The translations under genes were made by a program, and so were the position numbers. From FEN-1219 sp963810755 (GTDB lineage Bacteria; Pseudomonadota; Gammaproteobacteria; Steroidobacterales; Rariloculaceae): 64,000 nt of DNA. The stretch is taken from positions 992,001-1,056,000 of the forward strand of contig CAWEOP010000009.1 of NCBI GenBank assembly GCA_963810755.1, written 5' to 3'. The notes beneath the pieces are model-generated. The model was not told the origin of the DNA. It did not search any database and saw only the letters and a program-made list of their open reading frames with translations. Positions 8,331 to 16,887 of this stretch are shown here, in pieces; position 1 is the stretch's first letter, and every line of letters starts with the position of its first letter.

Positions 8331-9233
8331 GCGTTCGAGGCCATCGGCAGCGTTCGGCGCCGCCTTGGCGCCGATGAATGGCCGCAGCGCAGCCGCCACT
8401 TCGGCGGAGTGCGTGAACAACAGGTTGTGCTCGGCACCGTCGATCTCGACGTGGTGGCACTTCGCTATCAGTCCGCAGATTCGTGCAACGTCCGGCGCCG
8501 GGATGACCGTATCGTCCTTCGCCGAAATCACCAGCATCTCGTGGGCTAGATCGCGGAGCGCCGCGTAGCGCGCGCTTTGATCGCCGAAGGTGTCCGAGCG
8601 AACCATCGACAGCAGCGCTTGCCAGAAGCCCGCGTACGACACCTCCTCGATGAAGCGATCGATGAGGTGCGGCTGACCGATTGCGGCGTATTTCCTTCGC
8701 CGCCGCCGCACGAGCAGCGGCACGCCCACGAATCTCATCAGCGCCTCACCGACCACCGGCAAGCGGAACCACTGCCCCGCATGCGTGGTCGCGCTGAAAT
8801 CCAGCATCGGCGCGACGAGCGCGATTCGATCGATCAAGTCGGGACGCGAGGCTGCCACCTGCGCGGCGATCGCCGCGCCGACCGAGTGGCCGAGGATCGC
8901 AGCGGGGCGCGGAAAGCCGATCCTCTCGACGAGCTCGACGATCTGACGCGCGAAGAAATCGAGCGTGTAGTCGATCGCCGGGCGATCGGAAAGGCCATGG
9001 CCGAACAGGTCGAAGCGCAGGGTCCGCGCACCTGCTGCATGCAAGTGCGGCACGAGCGCGTCGAAAGCCCAATGCGGAACCGTGGCTCCGTGCACGAGGA
9101 CGATCGGGGCTCCGCGCTCGGGCCCCTCCGCGTAGAAATGTGTAACGCCGTCGCGCAGGCGTACGTATTCGCCGCCCGAAGAACGCCGCGCGTCTTCGGT
9201 GAAGCGCTTGACTCGAAGGAGCGGCAGCGTCAG
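8310..9233 (-). CDS. Alpha/beta-fold hydrolase with probable CTG start
   Basis: About 307 residues. The fold is clear: IVLVHGATVPHWAFD (oxyanion loop), FDLFGHGLSDRP, the nucleophile elbow GHSVGAA (Ser117 counting from 9233), ISAKDDTVIPAP (acid) and DGAEHNLLF (His). No ATG, GTG or TTG exists in frame between the upstream stop and the conserved core. A CTG at 9233 overlaps the TGA of the SMP-30-like gene as CTGA, analogous to the common ATGA coupling, so I place the start there. The only ATG in frame is at 9455, deep inside the upstream gene. The substrate is unknown. Confidence 0.72.
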   Translation of the reverse strand: MTLPLLRVKRFTEDARRSSGGEYVRLRDGVTHFYAEGPERGAPIVLVHGATVPHWAFDALVPHLHAAGARTLRFDLFGHGLSDRPAIDYTLDFFARQIVELVERIGFPRPAAILGHSVGAAIAAQVAASRPDLIDRIALVAPMLDFSATTHAGQWFRLPVVGEALMRFVGVPLLVRRRRRKYAAIGQPHLIDRFIEEVSYAGFWQALLSMVRSDTFGDQSARYAALRDLAHEMLVISAKDDTVIPAPDVARICGLIAKCHHVEIDGAEHNLLFTHSAEVAAALRPFIGAKAAPNAADGLERSRVLLA

Positions 9234-10282
9234 CGCAGGTTGCCGTGACCGACGCGATCGCCCGAGAACGTGCCGATCCAGAACTGCTTGTCGAACGCGA
9301 GCACCATCGTGGCGTTGCTGAACGCCGGATTCGCGGGACCTTGCGCGAGCACGCTGTCCTTCATCGTCGCGGGGTCGATCGAGTACGCGAAGAAGCCGCG
9401 CGGACAGCTCCCGAGCTTCGCAAGGTCGTGCTGCGGTCCCGGCGCGCCGCCGCACGCGGGCTCATCGTTCTTCATGCCGGCCGTGAGCAGCTTGCCGTCG
9501 GAGCCCATGTGCACGTTGTCGGGCGTGAACGGCAGCGGTTGCGTGGTGCGCAGCTGCTTCGTGGGATTCGTGTGCGAGAACGCGACGATCGTCTGAAATC
9601 CGGACGACACGACGAAGATCTCACGGCCGTCGGCCGAGGTCTCGATGCCGTTGTTGCCGGGCAGCTCGCTGCCCTGGATGAGCTCGAAGCCGCTCTTGCC
9701 GGGCGACCACTCGAACACCGCTCCGGTCGGCTTGCGCGCGACCGAGTCCGCGAACGACTTCCCCGGCATCAGCAGCACGGTGGCCACGAGGCCGCCGTTC
9801 GCGAACGACGCGACGCTGTTCGCGGCAAGCCCGGTCGGCATCGGCACGCAGCCCTTCCAGGTGATCGTAGGCTGGGGACCACTCGAATCGACGTCGTAGA
9901 TTTCGATCGCCTCGCGCGGCCCGTGGCCGACGGCGTAGAGCGTCGACCGGCTGCCGCTCGCCGCGCGCAGGTTCAAGCCGTGCGTGTTCGACTTCGTAAG
10001 GTCCGGCGGCGTCGTGCAACTCCCGAACGCGGCGTCGTGCTTCGCCTGCGGCTGCACCGCGCTCCATTTACCGTTGCGCGAGTCGATCAAGTAGAACGCT
10101 GCGCCCGCTTGCATGCCGCTCGAGATGATCCACTTCGTACCCGGGACGAGCACGAGGTCCTCCGCGTTCTTCGGTCCGCAGACGAACTCTAGGCCGCCGC
10201 CCGCCGCGCAATCGTCTGCGGCGCTGGCCACACCCGCGACGCACAGGACTGCCAACAGAGTGCAGGTTCGCAACGTGATCAT
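9230..10282 (-). CDS. Exported SMP-30/gluconolactonase-like beta-propeller
   Basis: 350 residues from ATG 10282 with GAGGAG 7 nt upstream. Signal peptide MITLRTCTLLAVLCVAGVASA, then a secreted body with regular blades (LVPGTKWIISSG, HGLNLRAASGSRSTLYAVGHG, EIYDVDSSG, NNGIETSADGREIFVVSSG, DNVHMGSDGKLLTAG). The pattern is that of SMP-30/arylesterase-type six-bladed propellers; Cys pairs near both ends suggest disulfides in the periplasm. It is the first gene of a two-gene unit with the hydrolase at 8310, their stop and start overlapping by 4 nt, so the two may act on the same lactone or ester. Confidence 0.75.
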   Translation of the reverse strand: MITLRTCTLLAVLCVAGVASAADDCAAGGGLEFVCGPKNAEDLVLVPGTKWIISSGMQAGAAFYLIDSRNGKWSAVQPQAKHDAAFGSCTTPPDLTKSNTHGLNLRAASGSRSTLYAVGHGPREAIEIYDVDSSGPQPTITWKGCVPMPTGLAANSVASFANGGLVATVLLMPGKSFADSVARKPTGAVFEWSPGKSGFELIQGSELPGNNGIETSADGREIFVVSSGFQTIVAFSHTNPTKQLRTTQPLPFTPDNVHMGSDGKLLTAGMKNDEPACGGAPGPQHDLAKLGSCPRGFFAYSIDPATMKDSVLAQGPANPAFSNATMVLAFDKQFWIGTFSGDRVGHGNLR

Positions 10283-10383
10283 GGAATCTCCTCGTACGCC
10301 GCGTCGCGGCACCTTCATGGTTGTCCGGCAAGCCGGCCCGTTAGCGGCATACGATAGGGGAAGACTCGCGGACGGCGCAATCG

Positions 10384-11652
10384 TCATGGAATCTGCGCTT
10401 CCTTCGGTTCCGGTCCCTTGCGATCCGCCTGGTTGACCGCACCGTGCGATGACTTCTTGTAGCGCCAAAACGCGGGCAGCAGCGGCACGCATGCCGCGAC
10501 GCACACCGTGCAGATGACGCCTCCCCAAAGGATCGAGGGGCCGAGGCCGAAGCGCTCCGCCATGAAGCCCGCACGCGCGTTGCCGAGCAGCGGGCCGGTC
10601 ATGTAGGACAGCTGCTCGATCGCGGCCATCCGGCCGCGGATCACGGACGGAATGGTCTCGTTCCAGATCGTCATCCGGAACAGCGCGCTCACCATGTCGG
10701 CCGCGCCCGCAAGGATGAGACACGCGACGGCGACCGGTAGCGAATTCGCGAAGCCCAGCGCGACGATCGCGACACCCCAAAGGCCCGCGGAAATCACGAC
10801 GGCGGCGCCGCGCCGCTCGACGCTCGCGGTCCATTTGCTGAACAGCGTGATCAAGAACGCGCCGACGTTCATTGCCGAGTACAAGAACCCCACCGCCGAC
10901 TCGCCGCCAAACTGCTCCGCGAGTGCAGGGAACACGGCCGTCGGCATCGCGAACGTCATTGCGACGATGTCGACGAGATAGGTGCCGACGAGCTCCGGCC
11001 GGCGGATCGCATAGCGCAGCCCTTCGACGATGCTCGAGAGGCCCGCGCGCGGCGCGTCGGCGGCCGGCGGCATCGCACGTATCGCCGCGAGCACCGCCAG
11101 CGAGAACGCGAACGTCGCGGCGTTGACGCCGAACGTGAACGGCAAACCGAACGCGGCGATGCAGATCCCCGCGAGCGCAGGTCCCGCGATCGCCGAGACG
11201 GTGCGGCGCAGAGCGCTCAACGCGGACACGGCCGGCAGCTCCTCGATCGTCACGAGCTGTGGCGTCATCGCCTCGAGCGCGGGGCGATGGAACCCATTTA
11301 CCCCGGACATGAAGGCCGCGACGGCGAACAGCACGACGACGCTCGGTTCCTCCGTGAGCGAATTCCAAACGAGCGCGAGCGAGCCGAGCAGCATCAGCAT
11401 CTCGCACCAGAGCAAGAGTCGCCGGCGATCGATCGCGTCCGCGTACGCGCCGCCCCAGAGCGCCGCAATCGCGAGCGGCACTAGCTGGACGGCGCCGAGC
11501 AACCCCACGAGCGCGGACGACCCCGTGATGCGGTAGATCTGCACGGGCAGCGCGACATAGGTAAAGAAGGTGCCGAAGCCGCTGACGAATTGGCCTGCAA
11601 AGAGCAGACCGAAATCGCGGTGCCGGCGAAGCGGCGAGATGTCGAGCAGCAC
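10384..11652 (-). CDS. MFS transporter, EntS/MFS_3 family
   Basis: 422 residues from GTG 11652 (MLLDISPLRRHRDFGLLFAGQFVSGFGTFFTY). The N-terminal region and the GGAYADAIDRRRLLLWCEMLM loop match the enterobactin-exporter-like MFS_3 group, with about 12 membrane segments across the whole length. This group exports siderophores, macrolides or other small molecules. Six kilobases away is a Fiu-like siderophore receptor, so a link to iron is possible but not shown. The C-terminus is a short charged tail (KGPEPKEAQIP). A 28-bp palindrome lies about 100 nt upstream. Confidence 0.85.
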   Translation of the reverse strand: MLLDISPLRRHRDFGLLFAGQFVSGFGTFFTYVALPVQIYRITGSSALVGLLGAVQLVPLAIAALWGGAYADAIDRRRLLLWCEMLMLLGSLALVWNSLTEEPSVVVLFAVAAFMSGVNGFHRPALEAMTPQLVTIEELPAVSALSALRRTVSAIAGPALAGICIAAFGLPFTFGVNAATFAFSLAVLAAIRAMPPAADAPRAGLSSIVEGLRYAIRRPELVGTYLVDIVAMTFAMPTAVFPALAEQFGGESAVGFLYSAMNVGAFLITLFSKWTASVERRGAAVVISAGLWGVAIVALGFANSLPVAVACLILAGAADMVSALFRMTIWNETIPSVIRGRMAAIEQLSYMTGPLLGNARAGFMAERFGLGPSILWGGVICTVCVAACVPLLPAFWRYKKSSHGAVNQADRKGPEPKEAQIP

Positions 11653-11748
11653 GGCTTTACGAGTCAGCAGCGTGCGCGCGCGCGAAAAGTCAGTCGGTCA
11701 GAGGGCGGCACCGGGCGTCCTTGCGAGTCGATGCATACGAGAGCGGCG

Positions 11749-11776
11749 GCCGGTGACGACACGTGTCGTCACCGGC
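11749..11776. promoter_or_regulatory. Perfect 28-bp palindrome upstream of MFS gene
   Basis: The 14-base arm GCCGGTGACGACAC is followed at once by its exact complement with no loop, centred between 11762 and 11763. It lies 30 nt after the stop of the sugar dehydrogenase (11807) and 97 nt before the GTG of the MFS gene, both on the minus strand. It could be a hairpin terminator for the former or an operator for the latter. No T-run follows on either strand, and the lack of any loop favours a dimeric-regulator site, though this is inference. Confidence 0.5.
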
Positions 11777-11806
11777 TCGCCGCGATTCAGTCGTTTCGCG
11801 AAATGC

Positions 11807-13039
11807 TCAGTTGGCCTTCGGGGCCGGCTCGAGCCGCACGATCGGCGACGGCTGCCCGGGGAAGACGTTGTCGGTCGCGATGTAGATGAAGCCGTCCGGA
11901 CCCGTGCGCACGTCGCGCGCGCGATACTGGCCCTGCAGTAGCGGCTCGCGGTTCGTGACGACGGGGCCATTCAACGAGAAGCGCACGACCTGCTTGTAGT
12001 TTCCAGCCATGCCGCCGACGAACGCGTTGCCCTTCCAGTTCGGGAACTTGTCGCCTTCGTAGAACGTGAGGCTCGAGATCGCGATCGACGGCACGAAGAA
12101 CGCCTTCGGCTGCTCCATCCCTTCCTTGTTCCGGCTCGCGTGGATCTCGGTGCCGAGAGTGTAGTTCGCGCCGTAGCCGATCACGGGCCAGCCGTAGTTC
12201 TTGCCCTTCTCGATCAAGTTGAGCTCGTCGCCGCCTTGCGGGCCGTGCTCGGTCTCCCAGAGCGTGTTGGTCTCGGGATTCCACGCGAGGCCTTGCGGGT
12301 TACGGTGACCGTAGCTCCAGATCTCGGGCAGCTTGCCGGCCTGACCGACGAACGGATTGTCCGCCGGAACCGAGCCGTCGTCGTTGAAGCGCAGGATCTT
12401 GCCCTGGTGGCTGCCGAGATTTTGCGCCGGGTGGCCTGCGAGATTCGGATCCATCGCACCGTCCGGACGCCGCGGGAACAAGCCCGCCATCCGATCGCCG
12501 ACCGACAAGAACAGATGGTTCTGGTTGTCGAACGCCATGCGCGCACCGAAGTGGCCCGGCGCGTCGTTCCATGCCTTCGCCTCGAAGATCTCTTTCACGT
12601 CGGACAGCTTGTCGTTCTCGAACTTCGCGCGCGAGAGCGCCGTCGTCCCCGTCTTGCCGCCGTCCGGGCCCGGCTTCGCGTAGCTCAGATAGATGTAGTG
12701 ATTCGTCGCGTATTGCGGGTGAAGCACGACTTCCTGCAAGCCGCCTTGCCCCTGCGCGCGCACGGCCGGCACACCCGCCACGGGAGTCTCCAGCAACTTG
12801 CCGCCGCGGATGATGCGCAGCGTGCCGCCGCGCTCCGTCACGAGCATGTCGCCGTTCGGCAGCCAAGCCATGCTCCAGGGATTCTTGAGCCCCTCGACGA
12901 ACGTGACGACTTTGAAGTTTTCGCCGGGCGGACCGGGCGGTTGCGCGACGCTCGGGAGAGATGCGGCAAGCGCCGCCAGAGTACCCACCGCCAATACGGT
13001 GCGTGTGAGTGAGATGCGAAGATCGGGTTTCGATGACAT
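11807..13039 (-). CDS. PQQ-dependent sugar dehydrogenase (YliI/Asd-like)
   Basis: 410 residues with signal peptide to about residue 32 (ASLPSVAQ). Family markers in order: GLKNPWSMAWLPNGDMLVTERGG, a GHFGARMAFD blade, GKILRFNDDGSVPADNPF, YGHRNPQGLAWNPETNTLWETEHGPQGGDELN, KGKNYGWPVIGYG and GPDGFIYIATD. These match the soluble aldose sugar dehydrogenases that use PQQ and Ca2+ in the periplasm and oxidise the C1 of aldoses. The usual His residue for base catalysis is probably in the QGLAWNP to EHGPQGG span. It is separated from neighbours by hairpins, so likely monocistronic. Confidence 0.88.
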   Translation of the reverse strand: MSSKPDLRISLTRTVLAVGTLAALAASLPSVAQPPGPPGENFKVVTFVEGLKNPWSMAWLPNGDMLVTERGGTLRIIRGGKLLETPVAGVPAVRAQGQGGLQEVVLHPQYATNHYIYLSYAKPGPDGGKTGTTALSRAKFENDKLSDVKEIFEAKAWNDAPGHFGARMAFDNQNHLFLSVGDRMAGLFPRRPDGAMDPNLAGHPAQNLGSHQGKILRFNDDGSVPADNPFVGQAGKLPEIWSYGHRNPQGLAWNPETNTLWETEHGPQGGDELNLIEKGKNYGWPVIGYGANYTLGTEIHASRNKEGMEQPKAFFVPSIAISSLTFYEGDKFPNWKGNAFVGGMAGNYKQVVRFSLNGPVVTNREPLLQGQYRARDVRTGPDGFIYIATDNVFPGQPSPIVRLEPAPKAN

Positions 13040-13133
13040 ATTTATTGGCCCCCAGGGGTTGATCGGTCCTTGCCGGTACGGAAAGGCTGCATTCTACGCA
13101 GAAGCGCTCATGAATTCCGCTTCAGCAGAAGGC

Positions 13134-13157
13134 GGTGCCGGGCTCTCGCCCGGCACC
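13134..13157 (-). terminator. Hairpin downstream of lectin-like gene
   Basis: Perfect 10-bp stem (GGTGCCGGGC arms) with a 4-base loop, 8 nt beyond the stop at 13166 when read on the minus strand. Stable and well placed as a transcription terminator; the following stretch is only weakly T-rich, so it may need help from Rho or act as a 3' stabiliser. Confidence 0.6.
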
Positions 13158-13165
13158 CAAACAGG

Positions 13166-13852
13166 CTACTCGACCGCGAAGCAGTAAAAGAGCCCCGCCC
13201 CGCCGGTTGCGACGAGATCCGGTTGGCTGCAGCTGCGGCTGCTGTGCACCGAGTTCCACGATGCGTTCGGGCCCCCGAGACGGTCGTGGTGGCCGAGCAT
13301 CGCGTTGCCCGCGGCGTTGCTCGTCCAATTGTTGCAGGTGGTGAGCGCCGCGTTGCCGGGCACGAGACGTCCGGACGAGTCCGACCCCGTCAGCATGTCG
13401 TGCGTGTTCGGCGTGCTGCCGACGCCGTTGACCTCTTCGCCTTTTTCGTTGAGCGCGGTCGGCTTGCGGATGTTGTTGCGGTCCTCGTGCAAATCGTCGA
13501 CGTTCGCCGCAATCAACACGCCCTTTGCGTTGTACCAGGGGCCATCGCCGATCCGGTCGCGTGCGTTCACGGGCCGCTGGCCCGGCGCAGCGGCCGTGCT
13601 CAGGTACGCACGCCACTCGGCCTCGCCGCGGCCGACCGCGCCGGCGAGCGCCTCGCAATGCGCATCCGCGCCCGCGAGGCCGCCGAGATTGGCGCCGTCG
13701 CCCTTGCCGACGCTCGTGATGAAGAAGGTCATCTTTTCTTGCGGCGCTTGCGGCTGCGCCGGCTGTGCGGGCTGCTGCTGAGCGAATGCCGCGCCGCCGA
13801 GCGCGCAAAACGCAAGCGGGACTAGAGCGCGAGTCACGATAAGCGATTTCAT
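13166..13852 (-). CDS. Exported lectin-like protein
   Basis: 228 residues from ATG 13852, with a signal peptide ending AFAQ followed by a QQQPAQPAQPQAPQ linker. The mature part (MTFFITSVGKGDGANLGGLAGADAHC, YLSTAAAP, NARDRIGDGPWYNAKG, HDMLTGSDSSGRL, CNNWTSN, GHHDRLGG, SWNSVHSSRSCS, GAGLFYCFAVE) matches a family commonly annotated as lectin and related to C-type-lectin/endostatin-like folds. Four Cys residues suggest two disulfides. It is probably secreted or periplasmic and may bind carbohydrate. It is divergent from the sugar dehydrogenase at 14080. Confidence 0.72.
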   Translation of the reverse strand: MKSLIVTRALVPLAFCALGGAAFAQQQPAQPAQPQAPQEKMTFFITSVGKGDGANLGGLAGADAHCEALAGAVGRGEAEWRAYLSTAAAPGQRPVNARDRIGDGPWYNAKGVLIAANVDDLHEDRNNIRKPTALNEKGEEVNGVGSTPNTHDMLTGSDSSGRLVPGNAALTTCNNWTSNAAGNAMLGHHDRLGGPNASWNSVHSSRSCSQPDLVATGGAGLFYCFAVE

Positions 13853-14079
13853 TTGTTGGCCCCCCGGTTGTTATTGAAACCCGTCGTCCCGAGGCCGCGG
13901 CCTCGCGACGTGGCGAACGATTGTACTCGGGCGGATCCCGGGAACTCCCGCGCCGCGCAACGGACTAGCTTTGTTTATCTAAAGACGCGCGTCGAAGTCC
14001 GAGCACTGGCCCGAGTGGCAGGCCACCCGGGCCCGCGGTAGCATCCCGCGGCCGTTAGGTTCAACGGGGGAATGGAGCA

Positions 14080-15312
14080 ATGAGATACCGCACGCCGGCA
14101 CCGTGGCGTCGCCTCGTCATCGTCCTCGGCGTCGCGCTCGCGGGAAGCGCGCCCGCGCAAACACCGAGCGGCCCCGCGCCGCTGCTCCCAACCCGAGAGT
14201 CCCCGCTGACACTCGAGACGAGCGGCGCGAAGATCCGCGTCGTGCTCGTGGCGGACGGCCTGGTCGGCCCGTGGGACATCGCGTTCCTTCCCGATGGGAA
14301 CCTGCTCGTGACGGAGAGCAACGGCGCGCTGCGGATCGTCGAGAAAGGCATCCTCAATGCGACGCCCGTTTGGAAAGCACCCTCACCCGAAGGCAATGAC
14401 GTGCTCCACGGGCTCGTGCTGCACCCGGACTTCGCGCGCAACCACTTCGTCTATGCCTCGTACTTGAAGGACGGCGGCGACAAGGGCCAGACGCTCGCGG
14501 TATCTCGGGGCCGGCTCGACGGCGCGACGCTGAAAGACGTGCGCGAAATCTTCGTCGCCGACGCGTGGGAGAACGCGCGCAACGCGACGGCGGGACGCAT
14601 GCTGTTCGGCCCAGACAAAACGCTCTACGTGACCGTCGGCGACCGCGACCGCCTGTGCTGCGGCCCAAAGGACGACAACAGCATCCGGCTGCGCTCGCAG
14701 AGCCTCGCCGACCACGTGGGCAAGGTGTTGCGGCTCACCGACGAGGGCGGCATTCCGCAGGACAATCCGTTCGTCGGCCGCACCGGCGCGCGCGGCGAGA
14801 TCTTCACTTACGGCAATCGTAACGGCTACGGCCTGGCGTTCCATCCGGCGACCGGCGAGCTCTGGGAGCTCGAGATCGGCCCGATGGGCGGCGACGAGAT
14901 CAACATCTTGAAGCCCGGGGCGAACTACGGCTGGCCGATCGTGTCGATGGGGCGCAACTATTCCGGCACGCTCGTGTCGGATCAGCCGTTCTCGCGGCCC
15001 GGCATGGAGAACCCGCGCGTGTTCTGGGTGCCGCAGATCAGCCCGTCCGGGCTTCTGTTCTACACCGGAGACAAATTCCCGAGCTGGAAGGGCAGCTTGT
15101 TTCTCGGCGCGCTGAGCGGACTGCAGGTGCAGCGGATCGCGTTCGATCAGCCGGGACAAGCGGAGCGGCGCGAGCCGTTGCTCACCGAGATGCGCTCGCG
15201 CTTCCGCGACGTCGAGCAAGGCCCCGACGGATTCCTCTACTTCACGACGGAGCAGCGCTACGGCAGCGGCAAGCCCGACGGTTCGATCATTCGACTGGAG
15301 CCCGCTCAATGA
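14080..15312 (+). CDS. PQQ-dependent sugar dehydrogenase, second 410-residue copy
   Basis: 410 residues with an N-terminal signal (to about residue 27, SAPAQ). Blades follow the same order as the protein at 11807: GLVGPWDIAFLPDGNLLVTESNG, GLVLHPDFARNHFVYASYLK, LRLTDEGGIPQDNPFVGR, YGNRNGYGLAFHPATGELWELEIGPMGGDEIN, KPGANYGWPIVSMG. A CCG motif (DRDRLCCGPKDDN) adds an adjacent Cys pair not present in the other copy. Differences in the loops suggest a different sugar or alcohol. Its 3' end overlaps the convergent AI-2E permease by 26 bp. Confidence 0.88.
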   Translation: MRYRTPAPWRRLVIVLGVALAGSAPAQTPSGPAPLLPTRESPLTLETSGAKIRVVLVADGLVGPWDIAFLPDGNLLVTESNGALRIVEKGILNATPVWKAPSPEGNDVLHGLVLHPDFARNHFVYASYLKDGGDKGQTLAVSRGRLDGATLKDVREIFVADAWENARNATAGRMLFGPDKTLYVTVGDRDRLCCGPKDDNSIRLRSQSLADHVGKVLRLTDEGGIPQDNPFVGRTGARGEIFTYGNRNGYGLAFHPATGELWELEIGPMGGDEINILKPGANYGWPIVSMGRNYSGTLVSDQPFSRPGMENPRVFWVPQISPSGLLFYTGDKFPSWKGSLFLGALSGLQVQRIAFDQPGQAERREPLLTEMRSRFRDVEQGPDGFLYFTTEQRYGSGKPDGSIIRLEPAQ

Positions 15313-16534
15313 TCTTGCGGCGGATACCCGTCGACGATCGGTCGCGGAACGGGACGTCGAACACGTCGTGAATGAAGTAGCGCGCGACGGGCACGCCGAG
15401 CAGCATGCCCCAGAGCCCGATCGCGTGATAACCGACGTAGAGGATGATCAGCGTGAGAACGGGGTTCAGCTTCAGGTGCCGCCCGTAGATCATCGGGTTC
15501 AAGACGTACGCCTCGATCATGTGGATCAAGATCACGAGCCCGATCGCCGCGAGCGATAGCGAGAAACCGCCCGCGTTCAGCGCAACCAGCACGATCGGCG
15601 TGGTCGAGATCAGCACTCCGAGCACGGGCACGAAGCTGCAGACGAACACGACCACCGACAGCATCGCCACGAGCGGGATCTTCAGCAGCAGCAGCCCGAT
15701 CAGGGTGAGCACCGTGTTCACGACCGCGATCGCCGCCTGCGCCTCGATCGCGCGTCCGAGCAGGATTCCGAACCGGCCGATCGGCGGCGCGGCCTCCTCG
15801 TAGAAATCTCCGACTTTCGACGTCTTGAGGCGGCCGATGCCACGCTTGATGCGCGCGAGGTCGATCAGGATCAGAAAGCTGAAGAGGAGCGCGAGCAGGA
15901 TCGTCGCCGTGGCGCGATACAGCATGTTGATGACCGCGGGAGCATAGTCGCGCACCCGCTGGAATTGCGCCGACATCAACGCGCTGAGATAGAGCTGGTC
16001 TTGGCGGTTGAAGTACGCCCGGAATACGTCGGTCGGCGCGATGGTGCTGCCCGCAGCCTCCGCGACGGCCGCTTCGGTGAGCCCGAGCCGCGCGCGCTCG
16101 CTCGCGAGCTGCACTTCGATCGCGGCGGCGCGGTCGTCGGTGAGCGCGCTGCGAAGATAGCCGGCGATCGGCTGCCGCAACGTCGGGTAGCGGTCGACGA
16201 TGCCGTTCTTGATCTCGATGAGGCGCTGCTCGGTCGTCGGCAGGTTGCCGATCATCCGGTTCACCTCGGACGCGACGCTCGGCACCACGAAGCGCACGAA
16301 CGACGCGAGCACGGTCAGGAAGAGCAGATAGACGATCGACAGCGCGAGCCAGTGCGGCAAACGCAAGCGCTTCGTGCCGAACTCCGCGAACGGCGCCGCG
16401 ATGATCGCCAGCACGAACGACAGGAACACCAGCCCGAAGAAGTCGCGGAGCAGCCAGAGCAGGCCGAACAGGATTACCCAGATGACGACGCGCCGATTGC
16501 GCTGATAGAACTCGTTGAGACTGAAGGTCGACAC
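15287..16534 (-). CDS. AI-2E-family transporter (PerM/YdiK-like permease)
   Basis: 415 residues from GTG 16534. Repeated membrane helices at the N-terminus (VVIWVILFGLLWLLRDFFGLVFLSFVLAIIAAPFAEFG), a large periplasmic or cytosolic insertion, and further helices with the family's C-terminal half (FLILIDLARIKRGI, VLTLIGLLLLKIPLVAMLSVVVFVCSFVPVLGVLIS, LNPMIYGRHLKLNPVLTLIILYVGYHAIGLWGMLLGVPVARYF). The last segment is diagnostic of the AI-2E transporter superfamily, whose members include exporters and Na+/H+ antiporters; substrate unknown. The insertion (about residues 90-200) is longer than in YdiK. Confidence 0.88.
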   Translation of the reverse strand: MSTFSLNEFYQRNRRVVIWVILFGLLWLLRDFFGLVFLSFVLAIIAAPFAEFGTKRLRLPHWLALSIVYLLFLTVLASFVRFVVPSVASEVNRMIGNLPTTEQRLIEIKNGIVDRYPTLRQPIAGYLRSALTDDRAAAIEVQLASERARLGLTEAAVAEAAGSTIAPTDVFRAYFNRQDQLYLSALMSAQFQRVRDYAPAVINMLYRATATILLALLFSFLILIDLARIKRGIGRLKTSKVGDFYEEAAPPIGRFGILLGRAIEAQAAIAVVNTVLTLIGLLLLKIPLVAMLSVVVFVCSFVPVLGVLISTTPIVLVALNAGGFSLSLAAIGLVILIHMIEAYVLNPMIYGRHLKLNPVLTLIILYVGYHAIGLWGMLLGVPVARYFIHDVFDVPFRDRSSTGIRRKIIERAPVE

Positions 16535-16578
16535 GGGCGGCTAGTATACCGGGACGGCAGCACACGAACGCGCGCGGT

Positions 16579-16779
16579 CGAGCGCTTCGAAGCCCTGCTC
16601 CGCCGCGCTACACGCTCGCCGACGTTCGCAACTACTTCGAGGGCTACGTGGCGAGCGACGAGCAATTCGACCTCGGGGCCGTCGATCTCCGGACCAGCGG
16701 GCTTGCGTTCGAGCTCCCCATCTTCGTCTTCCAGGGCGAGGACGACTTCTTGACGCCGGCCGAGCTCGCTCGCGCCTAG
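16579..16779 (+). pseudogene. Relic of an alpha/beta hydrolase C-terminal half
   Basis: A gene-free 353-nt gap (16535-16887) holds a plus-strand frame of about 60 codons reading YTLADVRNYFEGYVASDEQ, then FDLGAVDLRTSGLAFELP, IFVFQGEDDFLTPAELARA and TAG at 16777. That combination is the end of the lid and the FQGxxDxxTP strand of prolyl-aminopeptidase-like hydrolases, but the catalytic core before it and the final GxGH segment after it are missing. There is no start codon with a ribosome-binding site. The rest of the gap shows nothing. Confidence 0.6.
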
Positions 16780-16887
16780 GTCGTGATGGGCGCCGGTCAA
16801 CGCGACGACGGCGCCGCTGTCGCCGACGTGCTACCGGATGATCGTGTGTCCACGATCGGCTTCTCGCGCCGGAGCCGTCGCGCCGGT

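Noticed and set aside
8310..9455. 381-residue hydrolase starting at the ATG at 9455
   Set aside because: It would run 74 codons inside the SMP-30-like gene with no conserved sequence; CTG at 9233 overlapping the stop is more plausible.
15965..16753. Plus-strand open frame against the AI-2E permease
   Set aside because: No start context and composition of an antisense shadow; only the final part overlaps the hydrolase relic, in another frame.
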